Position numbers and translations under genes: made by a program. Below are positions 44,628 through 53,794 of a DNA stretch of 64,000 nt, piece after piece. Position 1 is the stretch's first letter. Each line of letters starts with the position of its first letter. The notes beneath the pieces are model-generated. The model was given only the letters and a program-made list of their open reading frames with translations, did not search any database and had not been told where the DNA came from. Source of the stretch: Oceaniovalibus sp. ACAM 378 (GTDB taxonomy: Bacteria; Pseudomonadota; Alphaproteobacteria; Rhodobacterales; Rhodobacteraceae); the NCBI RefSeq assembly GCF_008085915.1, contig NZ_VSJK01000004.1, positions 1 to 64,000 of the forward strand, read 5' to 3'.

Positions 44628-45053
44628 ATGCAGATTAACACCCTGACCCCCGAATATTCGGTTGCGGGCCAGATTTCGCCGGACGATGTCGCGGCGGCGA
44701 AACAGGCCGGGTTTACCGCGATCATCTGCAACAGACCGGACGAAGAAATCGGGCCGGGAGAGAACGCCGAGACGATTCGTGCGGCGGCTGAGGCAGCGGG
44801 CCTGTCCTTCACCTATAACCCGGTCTCGAACGGTGGACTGACTCCGCAGAACGTCACGCTGCAGGGTGATGCGATCGCTTCGGCCACCGGCCCGGTGCTG
44901 GCCTATTGCCGCTCGGGCATGCGGTCGTCCGTGGTCTGGACGATGAGTCAGTCGGGCAAGATGCCGACAGACGACTTGATCGCCGCCGCAGCCGCAGGTG
45001 GATACGACCTGTCGGGCCTGCGCCACCAAATCGAGGCTGCAGCCCGCGGTTGA
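44628..45053 (+). CDS. DUF442 / TIGR01244 phosphatase-like sulfurtransferase-type protein
   Basis: This 141-residue protein has VAGQISPDDVAAAKQAGF, the conserved NRPDEEI, and the active-site loop AYCRSGMRSS. This is the DUF442 domain often fused to Blh dioxygenases; here it is a separate gene at the end of the operon. It may accept persulfide sulfur on the loop Cys. It is followed 98 bp later by a convergent gene. Confidence 0.82.
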   Translation: MQINTLTPEYSVAGQISPDDVAAAKQAGFTAIICNRPDEEIGPGENAETIRAAAEAAGLSFTYNPVSNGGLTPQNVTLQGDAIASATGPVLAYCRSGMRSSVVWTMSQSGKMPTDDLIAAAAAGGYDLSGLRHQIEAAARG

Positions 45054-45151
45054 ACCCGCTGTCAGTGGCCCGAGACGCGCGACGCTCTGGGTTCGCATGG
45101 GTGTGAATGCCCTGCCAATTGGCCTGCAACAGCGCGGGCACGTCGCGTTCT

Positions 45152-46057
45152 TCATTCCCCGGCCTCGGGGAGAGGCAGTGCGGCAGGCGGAGGTTCGGGC
45201 ATTCCGTCAAGGAGTATCGCTTTCATCCCTGATTTCTGGCCGAGCCGCCCCTGCGCAATCACCGTCCCGGTGCAGGTGCTCAAGGCCACATGCCCAAGGG
45301 CGGTTGCAGGGACCGGCACAAGATCGCCCTTGGACAGACGGGTGATAACCTCGATCGGCAGTTGCAGCCGGATCAGTACCGCCTGCAAGGTCGCCGTGGC
45401 CCCCATCAGATTATGTTCCAGCTGTGCATTCCATTCCGGCCCGGTGTCCGTCGTATCAGCCTTGGGCGGCAGTGCACGAGGCAGGATCAGGCGCAGTCGG
45501 CCACGCCGCTCGCCGGCGCCAAGAACCAGTATAAATTCGCTCAGCAGGTGGGGTTCATCGGGCAGCGCCAGCATCACTGTGCGACCGTCCGTCAGCATCG
45601 TGGCATAGCGCAGACCGAAACAGAGATCAGCCCCGGCAACACCCTGACCGTGGGTTTCAAACAGGGTCAGCACGCGGTCCAGCGGATTGGCAATCATCGC
45701 GCCATCGGTCGGCGTCGGCGTGCGTGGCTGCGCCGGGCGGGCCAGAATCCGGCCCATGGTCTGTGCTTCCAACAGCCCGGCCATCATTTGCACGTCAAAC
45801 AGCGCCACGCCAAACCCGTTCGGGCCTTCCAGAAGGATGGCAAGATCGCCGGTATCCATCAGCGCGCCCATATCAATCGGCTCGACGTCCCGTCCCGACA
45901 GGCTGTCCAGTGTCACGGCCAGCCCGGCCGCGCCTGACAACCCGTGCACCAGCGCCAGACGCCATGCCCGTTCCAAGGTCATCGCCCCGATGGGCGCAGG
46001 TGCCGCCGCAGATGCCACCTTACGCCGAATTGTTGAGGACCGCGCGCCCTGCGTCAT
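45152..46057 (-). CDS. FliM/FliN C-terminal-domain-like protein
   Basis: This protein of about 301 residues has a central region LAILLEGPNGFGVALFDVQMMAGLLEAQTMG resembling the FliM middle domain (quoted only in part below 20 in motif terms: GFGVALFDVQMMAGL). A C-terminal SpoA-like domain contains TATLQAVLIRLQLPIEVITRL-type residues and then KGDLVPVPATAL. It is not next to flagellar genes. ATG 46057 is chosen because AGAAGG lies at about 9 bp; ATG 46129 is an alternative. It may be a motor-switch relative or a secretion-type C-ring protein. Confidence 0.6.
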   Translation of the reverse strand: MTQGARSSTIRRKVASAAAPAPIGAMTLERAWRLALVHGLSGAAGLAVTLDSLSGRDVEPIDMGALMDTGDLAILLEGPNGFGVALFDVQMMAGLLEAQTMGRILARPAQPRTPTPTDGAMIANPLDRVLTLFETHGQGVAGADLCFGLRYATMLTDGRTVMLALPDEPHLLSEFILVLGAGERRGRLRLILPRALPPKADTTDTGPEWNAQLEHNLMGATATLQAVLIRLQLPIEVITRLSKGDLVPVPATALGHVALSTCTGTVIAQGRLGQKSGMKAILLDGMPEPPPAALPLPEAGE

Positions 46058-46215
46058 AGATGCCGACCTTCTGACTGCATAGGCCGGTTGTGGACCAGCA
46101 AAGTTACCAAATCCTGAATTTGCCGCCAAATGTGTTCACGGGGTTCAACTCAAACCCGGATCACTCCACGCGCCATCTCGTAGATGCCTGAACCAGCGTT
46201 CAGACGCGCCGGGGA

Positions 46216-48951
46216 TCAGGCCAAATCCGCAACGCCCTGATCCCCGGCCACCTGTCGCAAACGCCGCGGCAACGCCACGCGAAACGCCGCCCCGCCCTGC
46301 CCGGGCACATAGGTGATCTGCCCGCCAAGACGGATCATGATTTCGCGACAGATCGCGAGACCCAAGCCCGCCCCATCCACCGAGCGGGTATTGGCAAGAC
46401 GCAAGAATTTCTCGAAGATCACCGGCTGATTTCCCTGAGAAATACCACTGCCGTTGTCGATGAAATCCACGCTCAGCCGATCCTCACTGCCGCGCAGGAT
46501 GATCCGCAGCACCGGAGAATCGGCATCGCAATATTTCTGCGCGTTCGAGATAAGGTTGATGAACACCTGCGCCAGACGGTCGGGGTCGGTGAAGATCACG
46601 AACCGCTCGTCGCCGGGCGCACGGTCAATCCGCAATCCGTTGACAGTGCCGACGGCCCTGACGGTATCGTTCGCCGTTGCCAACACCGCGCGATCGATCA
46701 CATCCCCGACCACCACAAGGCTCTCGTTCAGCGTCACCCGACCACTTTCCAACGTACCCAGATCCAGCAGTTCGTCCAGCAAACGCGTCAGTCGCCGGGC
46801 CTCTTCGTGGATAATCGTCGAAAACCGGGCACGCGTTTCGGAGTCCAGATCCGCCCCATCGCGCAGGATTTCGGAAAACGCGCGGATTGATGTCATCGGC
46901 GTGCGCAACTCGTGGCTGATCTGGCTGAGAAACGAATCTTTCTGGATCGACAGCGCGGTCAGCTTTTCGTTCGCCTCGCGCAGCTGGCGCGCGGTGCGGC
47001 CCAGTTCTTCTGATTTCGCTTCAAGCTGACTGGAGTACTCCATGATCTGCGCGGTTTCATCCGCGACCTGCATCAATTCCTCGACCGAAACAGCCCTGCC
47101 GCCGGTGATCTGGCCGAGCATCGCATGGGCGGTGGCAGCCCCCACCGATCCGGACAGTTCACGCTCCAACCGCTCAAGAAATTCCGGCGTGGGATCAGGC
47201 AGATAACCCTTTTTTCCCTGTCGCGCGGCCGCTGCCTGAAACAGCGCCTGTGCCTCGGCGGCGCCCAGGATCCGCTGTGACATCATCAGCAGATCCTCAG
47301 GCTCGACCCCCGCAGGCGCCCAGCCCCGCGCGCCCGCCGAGTGGCGAAAGATGTTGACGAATTCGGCGCCCTGCAACCGTTCAAGCGGACCGGGAAAGCC
47401 GAGCAGCGACACCGTGATAAAAACCAGCGTGTTTAGCCCAATGGACCACAGGGTCGCATGCACCACCGGATCGATCCCGGATATGCCGAACAGGGCTTGC
47501 GGGCGCAGCCAGCCAAGTCCGAACGGCCCTTCAGCCAGAACCGTGGCGCTGATCACCGCGCCAGTACCGAAACCGGGAAGCAACAGTGTCCAGGCCCAGA
47601 TGGCGAACCCCACGATAAGCCCGCTGGCCGCCCCGGCCCGGGTGCCGCCGCGCCAGTATATCGCGCCCAACAACGCCGGCAAAACTTGCGCGATCCCCGC
47701 AAAAGCGATCAGCCCGATGGCGGCCAGCGCCGTGCCACCGCCCTGCGCGCGATAGTAAATATAGCCGAGCGCGAGAACCCCGACGATTGAAATCCGCCGC
47801 GCCCGCAAAACAACGCTGCGCACGTCGCCCGACATCGTCGCACCGCCCTTGCGCGATGACAGCCAGATTGGCATCACGATATGATTGCTGACCATCGTCG
47901 ACAGCGCGATTGATGCGACAATCACCATCGATGTGGCCGAGGAAAACCCGCCAAGGAACGACAGCATCGCCAACCCCTCGCGGTCAAAGAACAGCGGCAC
48001 GGTCAGAACGAACAGATCGGGGTCGGCATCGCCGGGCAGCATCGCCAGCCCGACAACGGCGATGGGCACGACAAACAGGCTCATCGCGAACATATATAGC
48101 GGAAACGCCCAGGCGGCGGTGGCCAAATGGCCTTCGTCGGAATTCTCGACAACCAAAACGTGAAACATCCTTGGCAGACAGACAAAGGCCGCCGCCGACA
48201 GAAAGGTCAGCGTGACCCAGCGCCCATGCTCCATCCGCCAATCGGCGATCGGGCTGGTTTCGATCATCTCGTAAACCCCGGTCGGGCCACCCGCCACGCC
48301 CCAAACCACGAACACCCCCACCGCCAGCAGCGCGACCAGTTTGACCACCGCCTCGACCGCGATGGCCGTGACGACGCCGTGATGGCGTTCATTCACGTCA
48401 AGGTTGCGGGTGCCGAACAGGATGGTGAACACTGCCAATCCCGCCGCCACCCAAAGCGCAGTGGAATTCAGCGCGCCCGAACGGTCCAGCCCATTGGGTG
48501 TGTCGGGTGCAAAGACCGAGAACGACAGGGTCACCGACTGCAATTGCAGCGCGATATAGGGCGTAGTGCCGATCACCGCCAGCAGGGTCACCAACACGCC
48601 CAGCAGGTTCGACTTGCCATAGCGCGAGGATATCAGGTCGGCGATGCTGGTGATGCGCTGGGTGCGGGCGATCCTGACCAGTTTGCGCAGCAGCGCCCAC
48701 CACCCCACCATCACCAGCGTCGGACCCAGATAGATCGTTACAAATTCCAGCCCCGAGCGCGCCGCATAGCCAACCGCGCCATAAAACGTCCAGGCGGTGC
48801 AATAGATCGACAGCGACAGGGTATAGACGAGAGGCGAGCGCAGGATGCCCAACCGCCCGCGCTCGGCACGCTTTTCGGCCACAAAAGCGACGGTGAACAG
48901 AAATATGACGTAAATTCCACAGGCCAGCGCCAGAACATTGAACGACAGCAT
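46216..48951 (-). CDS. Sodium:solute symporter-fused sensor histidine kinase (CrbS/CbrA type)
   Basis: This protein of about 911 residues has an SSS-type symporter domain with about 13 membrane segments (residues 1-570, with SIYCTAWTFYGAVGYAAR and FLGGFSSATSMVIVASIAL), a short linker, a helical coiled segment, and a HisKA/HATPase kinase. The phosphoacceptor His lies in SQISHELRTPMTSIRAFSEIL and the ATP site in INLISNAQKYC, DNGSGI and GLGLAICREIM. CrbS-like kinases sense acetate or related nutrients and control acs. A receiver-only protein and a 108-residue membrane protein are coupled upstream. The start ATG 48951 overlaps the stop of the latter. Confidence 0.88.
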   Translation of the reverse strand: MLSFNVLALACGIYVIFLFTVAFVAEKRAERGRLGILRSPLVYTLSLSIYCTAWTFYGAVGYAARSGLEFVTIYLGPTLVMVGWWALLRKLVRIARTQRITSIADLISSRYGKSNLLGVLVTLLAVIGTTPYIALQLQSVTLSFSVFAPDTPNGLDRSGALNSTALWVAAGLAVFTILFGTRNLDVNERHHGVVTAIAVEAVVKLVALLAVGVFVVWGVAGGPTGVYEMIETSPIADWRMEHGRWVTLTFLSAAAFVCLPRMFHVLVVENSDEGHLATAAWAFPLYMFAMSLFVVPIAVVGLAMLPGDADPDLFVLTVPLFFDREGLAMLSFLGGFSSATSMVIVASIALSTMVSNHIVMPIWLSSRKGGATMSGDVRSVVLRARRISIVGVLALGYIYYRAQGGGTALAAIGLIAFAGIAQVLPALLGAIYWRGGTRAGAASGLIVGFAIWAWTLLLPGFGTGAVISATVLAEGPFGLGWLRPQALFGISGIDPVVHATLWSIGLNTLVFITVSLLGFPGPLERLQGAEFVNIFRHSAGARGWAPAGVEPEDLLMMSQRILGAAEAQALFQAAAARQGKKGYLPDPTPEFLERLERELSGSVGAATAHAMLGQITGGRAVSVEELMQVADETAQIMEYSSQLEAKSEELGRTARQLREANEKLTALSIQKDSFLSQISHELRTPMTSIRAFSEILRDGADLDSETRARFSTIIHEEARRLTRLLDELLDLGTLESGRVTLNESLVVVGDVIDRAVLATANDTVRAVGTVNGLRIDRAPGDERFVIFTDPDRLAQVFINLISNAQKYCDADSPVLRIILRGSEDRLSVDFIDNGSGISQGNQPVIFEKFLRLANTRSVDGAGLGLAICREIMIRLGGQITYVPGQGGAAFRVALPRRLRQVAGDQGVADLA

Positions 48952-49277
48952 CAGGAATCCTGCCCGGAATCCATCGGATCCCGGTGCGGTGCCTCGTTGC
49001 GGGTCAAACCGCGCGACATCACAGCGGCACCAAGGATCAGAGCGGTCCAGACTGCGAAAAGATAGATACCGCCCGCTGCAGTGCCCGGGCCGGCTCCGTC
49101 TTCGGCAAACCACAGGACCGGCGACAGAAACAGCGCCGCACCCAGCAGCGGCAGAAGACGCGCCGCATCTGCAAGGCGGCGGCGGCGATAACTGCGGCGT
49201 TCCAGAAACAACGGCTCAATGGTTTGCCTGCCGGACACACGCGGCGGTACCTGCGGATGCTGATCGCGGAACGGCAT
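48951..49277 (-). CDS. 108-residue membrane protein coupled to the kinase
   Basis: This small protein has a basic N-terminal third and two hydrophobic segments (LPLLGAALFLSPVLWFA and GGIYLFAVWTALILGAAVM). Its stop overlaps the kinase ATG (TGATG) and its start directly follows the response regulator stop. Small DUF-type membrane proteins commonly accompany SSS-type kinases and may be a subunit of the symporter domain. The exact family was not identified. Confidence 0.7.
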   Translation of the reverse strand: MPFRDQHPQVPPRVSGRQTIEPLFLERRSYRRRRLADAARLLPLLGAALFLSPVLWFAEDGAGPGTAAGGIYLFAVWTALILGAAVMSRGLTRNEAPHRDPMDSGQDS

Positions 49278-49649
49278 TTAATCTGCCCCGGCCAGAGCCT
49301 GAACGCAGGCCAATACCTCGGCATTGGAAAACGGTTTTGTCATGAATCGGTCAGCGCCCAGCCTTTCGGCCAGATCGCGGTCTTTCTGCTGGCCGCGGGC
49401 GGTCAGCATCAGGACGGGAATTTCGGCCGTTGCGGCATCGGCCCTGAGATCGCGCAGGATGTCGAACCCAGAACGGTTGGGCAACATCGCGTCCAGAATG
49501 ATCACATCGGGCCGCCGACGGGCCACCTGTGACAGCGCGGTTGCGCCGTCGGAGTGGGTGTCGACCGCCCAGCCCTCACGGGTCAGTATATAGCGTACTG
49601 CCTCAATTATATTGGGCTCGTCCTCGATCAGCAGGATTCGTCTGACCAC
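49278..49649 (-). CDS. Receiver-only response regulator
   Basis: This 123-residue CheY-like receiver has acidic residues in LLIEDEPN, phosphoacceptor Asp in VIILDAMLPNRSGF, Thr/Ser in VLMLTARGQQ and Lys in MTKPFSNAE. There is no output domain, so it must act by protein contact or phosphotransfer. It is the first gene of the kinase operon. In the related CrbSR system the regulator has a LuxR-type output domain, which is missing here. Confidence 0.92.
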   Translation of the reverse strand: MVRRILLIEDEPNIIEAVRYILTREGWAVDTHSDGATALSQVARRRPDVIILDAMLPNRSGFDILRDLRADAATAEIPVLMLTARGQQKDRDLAERLGADRFMTKPFSNAEVLACVQALAGAD

Positions 49650-49787
49650 CCTTCCCCCCCCGAGATCGATGATGCGACCGGCCTTTCGGCGCTGGCTTAG
49701 TCAACTATGCACCCCGCTCCCGGCTTGTGTCAAAGGGTGGCGGACATTTCGATCCGCACAGAGTCATGCGGGCAGACCGGGGCACAG

Positions 49788-51074
49788 TCAGCCAAGACCG
49801 GTATCGGCCAGAATCGATGGTTCACGCCGGGCCGGACAAGCGTTGCGCGGACAGATGCGGCAATACGGACCAACACCAAGCGCCGGACCGGGGGTGTCGT
49901 CGGGCAGGACAAGCATGGCCGCCGTGGTCACCGGCGGGCGATCGAATCCACCCGTCAGATCTGGAACGGACACCGCGAAGGTGGCAAAGCACTGCGCGTC
50001 CCGTCCGGGCGGCGCAATGCGCTGACGGATCGGGGTCATCGGACGCGACAGCGCCGTGTAAAGCGGCCAGAGCGGGCAGGTGACGCCGGGATGCGGCATC
50101 GCCAGTCCCTCAATCGGCTTGCGCAGGGTCAACGCGCCCGAACCGTCACAGACCGCCAGCCCGACGGGGCGGCCTGCCACGCCTTCCGGCAGGCTGGCCA
50201 GACGCCGAAACAGGCACAGCAGATCACCGCCCGCCAAGGCGATCAGCGCCCCGGGATCAAAGGCAGTGTCGCCGTCACAGGCGGCAAGACCTGCCCGCAG
50301 CCCAGCCAGCGGCAGCGTTTCGGCGTCTCGCTGGTATTGCGCCACATGGGCCCGGGCCAAGGCCAGCGCACCTGACGAAAGTCCCGGAGGCAATTCAGGG
50401 TCGCCGCCGGTCTCGGCCTCGCAGAGGTGCCAGTCTCGGGTGCACAGCCACGCCTCAAGTTCCTCCTGCGGCGATGCCAACCCGCGTTCCAAACCATCCC
50501 CGGTTTCAAGATACCCGACCAAACCTTTGGCGCTGTCGGCCAGACGCTGGCTGTCCTCGTGCAGGTTGCGCAGGAACCGCGCCTGCCAGTCCGGTTCGAT
50601 CCCCGGGTCGTCGACAAGGATGCCACTGGCCGAATGGATCGCCGTCACGCTGGACAAGATGTCATGCAGCGCGGCGGACAGCCACGGGTCGTTGGCGAGC
50701 CGATCGCTCAGGTTGTCGACCGCCCTTTCAAGCCCGATGATGCGCCGGTCCTGCGCGATCATCAGCGCGGCCCAATCGGGAAACTTTGTCGCCAGATCCT
50801 CGGCGCTGGCCGGATCGGCTGTCGCCCCCCGGCTTCGCGCCGCAACATCGCGCAATCCACCGGTCAGTGGCGCAAACGCCGCGCCGGTCAGCACCTGAAC
50901 GTCGGTGTCCAGTTCACGCGCCAGATCTGCCATCCGCTTACCCGCGATCGGACGGCGGTTGTGTTCGATCAGGTTCAGATAGGCCGCTGAAATTCCGATG
51001 CGCCGGGACAGTTCGACCTGCCGCAATCCCAGATCAATGCGCCGCGCGCGGATCCGGCTGCCGATTGGTGCCAT
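49788..51074 (-). CDS. XRE-family regulator of the ScfR/RamB type
   Basis: This 428-residue regulator has an N-terminal HTH (RIRARRIDLGLRQVELSRRI, AAYLNLIEHNRR), a central helical part, and the DUF2083 C-terminal domain ending with the cysteine group CRICPRNACPARREPSI. Members sense acyl-CoA or short-chain fatty-acid signals and regulate acetate, propionate and glyoxylate genes (RamB, MccR, ScfR). It is divergent from the ABC transporter-acs operon, so it probably controls that. ATG 51074 is chosen; an upstream in-frame TTG is weaker. Confidence 0.85.
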   Translation of the reverse strand: MAPIGSRIRARRIDLGLRQVELSRRIGISAAYLNLIEHNRRPIAGKRMADLARELDTDVQVLTGAAFAPLTGGLRDVAARSRGATADPASAEDLATKFPDWAALMIAQDRRIIGLERAVDNLSDRLANDPWLSAALHDILSSVTAIHSASGILVDDPGIEPDWQARFLRNLHEDSQRLADSAKGLVGYLETGDGLERGLASPQEELEAWLCTRDWHLCEAETGGDPELPPGLSSGALALARAHVAQYQRDAETLPLAGLRAGLAACDGDTAFDPGALIALAGGDLLCLFRRLASLPEGVAGRPVGLAVCDGSGALTLRKPIEGLAMPHPGVTCPLWPLYTALSRPMTPIRQRIAPPGRDAQCFATFAVSVPDLTGGFDRPPVTTAAMLVLPDDTPGPALGVGPYCRICPRNACPARREPSILADTGLG

Positions 51075-51297
51075 ATCTTCCAAGCGAGAAAACCTTTCGC
51101 ATCAGCCATTACCACTCCGAAATATCAATTTATTTACAGATTTTCACTCAATCCTGTCAAGTTTTTTACATATCTTGCCCGGTACCCGAGTGCTGAGTTG
51201 AGTGGATTTCCACCTTGGAACACTCTGCCAGTAGTCCTGACAAAGGGACGGTCCGGGGGCCAGAACCCACGGACACCTGACGCAACGGGAGGTTTTC
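51075..51297. promoter_or_regulatory. Divergent control region between regulator and transporter-acs operon
   Basis: This 223-bp gap has an AT-rich core (about 51118-51175) with two related TTTACA elements, TTTACAGATTTT (51131-51142) and TTTTTTACATATC. It probably holds both promoters and the binding site of the ScfR-like regulator. No confident -35/-10 pair was assigned. Confidence 0.4.
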
Positions 51298-52674
51298 ATG
51301 ACACGATCGAACTTTACACGCCGCGGGCTGCTGCGCACCGGGGCCGCAACCGGCGCCGGGCTTGCCCTGCCCACCATCTTTACCGGCTCCGCGTGGTCGG
51401 CCGCACATTCTGGCTATACCAACGCGCCCGAGGGCGGCACCGTCACGCTGGGGTTCAACGTGCCCCAGACCGGCGCCTATGCCGATGAGGGCGCGGACGA
51501 GCTGCGCGCCTTCCAACTGGCGGTCGAGCACCTGAATGGTGAAGGCGACGGCGGGATGCTGCAGACGTTCTCGGAAAAAAATCTGGACGGCACCGGCATC
51601 CTTGGCAAAAAAGTGGAGTTCGTCACCGGCGACACAGCCACCAACACCGATACCGCGCGTTCTTCGGCCCGTTCGATGATCGAGAAGGACGGCGTGATCA
51701 TGATTTCTGGCGGTTCGTCCTCGGGCGTTGCCGTCGGGGTTCAGGCGCTGTGTCAGGAGGCCGGCCTGATCTTCATGGCCGGACTGACCCACTCGAACGA
51801 CACCACCGGCAAGGACCGCCGCGCCAATGGCTTCCGGCACTTCTTCAACACCGAAATGTCGGGCCGCGCGCTGGCTCCGATCCTTGAGGCCAACTATGGC
51901 AAGGACCGCAAAGCATACCACCTGACCGCCGATTATACCTGGGGCTGGAGCCAGGAAAAGTCCATGCGCACCTATACCGAGGCGATGGGTTGGGAGACCG
52001 TCAACACGGTGCTTACTCCGGTCGGCGCGGGCGATTTTTCATCCTACATCACCCCCGTCGCGCAATCGGGCGCGGATGTGCTGATCCTGAACCACTACGG
52101 CGGGGACATGGTGAATTCGCTGACCCAGGCGGTGCAGTTCGGGCTGAAGGATATGCAGGCCAACGGCAAGGATTTCACCATCGTCGTGCCGCTGTATTCC
52201 GAATTGATGGCCCGCGGTGCGGGTGCCAACATCAAGGGTATTTTCGGTTCGCAAAACTGGGACTGGAAGTTGGAGAACGAAAAGGGCGACCGTTACAAGG
52301 GCACCAACGCCTTTGTTCAGTCGTTCGGCACCAAATACGGCTTTCCACCATCGCAGGCGGCCCAGACCTGCTATGTTCAGGCGCTGCTTTACGCCGATGC
52401 GGTCACCCGGGGCAAATCGTTCAACCCCTGTTCCGTGGCCGAGGCGCTGGAAGGGTTCGAATTCGACGGGATGGGCAATGGTCCCACCCTGTACCGCGCC
52501 GACGATCACCAGTGCTTCAAGGATGTCGTCGTGGTGAAGGGCAAGGAAGAGCCCGAGAACGAATTCGATCTGGTCGAAATTGTCGACATCACGCCGCGCG
52601 ATACGGCGACCTATCCAGTCGACCATCCCGATTTTCAGGGCGGCTCTCTGGGCACGTGCAACCCGGGCGCCTGA
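51298..52674 (+). CDS. ABC transporter substrate-binding protein, Tat-exported, branched-chain type
   Basis: This 458-residue periplasmic protein has a twin-arginine signal (FTRRGLLRTGAATGAGLALP, cut after SAWSAA) and a type I periplasmic-binding fold of the LivK/urea family (VTLGFNVPQTGAYADEGADE, ISGGSSSGVAVGVQALCQE). The ligand cannot be deduced: homologues bind amino acids, urea, amides or aromatic and short carboxylic acids. It is the first gene of an operon with permeases, ATPases and acs, and is followed by a strong hairpin that may raise its mRNA level. Confidence 0.85.
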   Translation: MTRSNFTRRGLLRTGAATGAGLALPTIFTGSAWSAAHSGYTNAPEGGTVTLGFNVPQTGAYADEGADELRAFQLAVEHLNGEGDGGMLQTFSEKNLDGTGILGKKVEFVTGDTATNTDTARSSARSMIEKDGVIMISGGSSSGVAVGVQALCQEAGLIFMAGLTHSNDTTGKDRRANGFRHFFNTEMSGRALAPILEANYGKDRKAYHLTADYTWGWSQEKSMRTYTEAMGWETVNTVLTPVGAGDFSSYITPVAQSGADVLILNHYGGDMVNSLTQAVQFGLKDMQANGKDFTIVVPLYSELMARGAGANIKGIFGSQNWDWKLENEKGDRYKGTNAFVQSFGTKYGFPPSQAAQTCYVQALLYADAVTRGKSFNPCSVAEALEGFEFDGMGNGPTLYRADDHQCFKDVVVVKGKEEPENEFDLVEIVDITPRDTATYPVDHPDFQGGSLGTCNPGA

Positions 52675-52690
52675 CATTCGCATCATGACA

Positions 52691-52719
52691 GGACCGCGCG
52701 CCGTTCTGGCGCGCGGTCC
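52691..52719 (+). other. Strong intercistronic hairpin after the binding-protein gene
   Basis: GGACCGCGCGCC (52691-52702) and GGCGCGCGGTCC (52708-52719) are perfect 12-base arms with a 5-base loop. The T-run is weak (ATCCTTCTG), so it may be a partial terminator or a 3' stabiliser that gives the binding protein more mRNA than the permeases. The next gene starts 39 bp later. Confidence 0.75.
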
Positions 52720-52758
52720 ATCCTTCTGAAAATCATCAGAGCACCGGGGACATAACCC

Positions 52759-53790
52759 ATGGAATCCTTCATCCTCCAGATCCTCAATGGACTGGACAAG
52801 GGCGCGGCCTATGCGTTGATCGCACTAGGCCTGACGCTGATTTTCGGCACGCTCGGGGTTGTCAATTTTGCCCATGGCGCGCTGTTCATGCTGGGCGCGT
52901 TCTGCGCGGTCACCCTGAACCGCCTGTTGCAGGTTTCACATGTGGTTCTCGACGAAACCAAGACCGATTTTCTGGGCAACCCCAGAAAGATCGAGGTGCC
53001 GTATATTCAGGACTGGCTGGGTGAAACCATGGGGGCAGCGATCATCGACTGGTCGGTGCCACTGTCGATCATCGTGACCATTCCGGTGATGATCCTGATT
53101 GGTGTGATCATGGAGCGGGGGCTGATCAAGCATTTCTATAAACGTCCCCATGCCGATCAGATTCTGGTGACCTTTGGTCTGGCCATCGTCTTGCAAGAGA
53201 TCATCAAGGCGTTCTTCGGTGCCAATCCGATCCCTACGGCCGCGCCACAAATGTTTGCCGGATCTTTCGATTTCGGAGTTCTTCTGGGGTTCGATCCCTT
53301 CACCGTCTTCTATCCGTACTGGCGGTTGATCTACTTCATGTTCTCGATGATCGTCATCGGCGCCGTCTTTGCCTTTTTGCAATTCACCACCTTCGGCATG
53401 GTTGTCCGGGCAGGTATGGCGGATCGTGAGACAGTCGGGTTGCTGGGCATCAACATCGACCGCAAATTCACGATCATGTTCGGCATCGCCGCCGCCGTCG
53501 CCGGTCTGGCCGGGGTGATGTATACCCCGATTGTTTCACCGAATTATCATATGGGAATGGATTTTCTCGTGCTGTCCTTCGTCGTCGTCGTGGTGGGCGG
53601 CATGGGGTCGCTGCCGGGGGCGGTACTGGCCGGTTTCCTGCTGGGAATCCTGCAAAGTTTCGCCTCGATGAGCGTGGTGATTGAGGCAATCCCGGGGATC
53701 AATCAGGTCATTATCTATCTGGTGGCGATGGTTATTCTGCTCGTTCGGCCACGCGGGCTGATGGGGCGCAAAGGCGTGATGGAGGACTAA
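52759..53790 (+). CDS. livH: Branched-chain-type ABC permease LivH
   Basis: This 343-residue inner-membrane permease has about eight to ten hydrophobic segments, including [20 protein letters not shown] at the start. The EAA-like loop is in [17 protein letters not shown] and [18 protein letters not shown] is near the end. The central soluble insertion (about residues 60-95) is longer than in E. coli LivH. It pairs with LivM, whose gene follows after 4 bp. Confidence 0.9.
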   Translation: MESFILQILNGLDKGAAYALIALGLTLIFGTLGVVNFAHGALFMLGAFCAVTLNRLLQVSHVVLDETKTDFLGNPRKIEVPYIQDWLGETMGAAIIDWSVPLSIIVTIPVMILIGVIMERGLIKHFYKRPHADQILVTFGLAIVLQEIIKAFFGANPIPTAAPQMFAGSFDFGVLLGFDPFTVFYPYWRLIYFMFSMIVIGAVFAFLQFTTFGMVVRAGMADRETVGLLGINIDRKFTIMFGIAAAVAGLAGVMYTPIVSPNYHMGMDFLVLSFVVVVVGGMGSLPGAVLAGFLLGILQSFASMSVVIEAIPGINQVIIYLVAMVILLVRPRGLMGRKGVMED

Positions 53791-53794
53791 ACCA

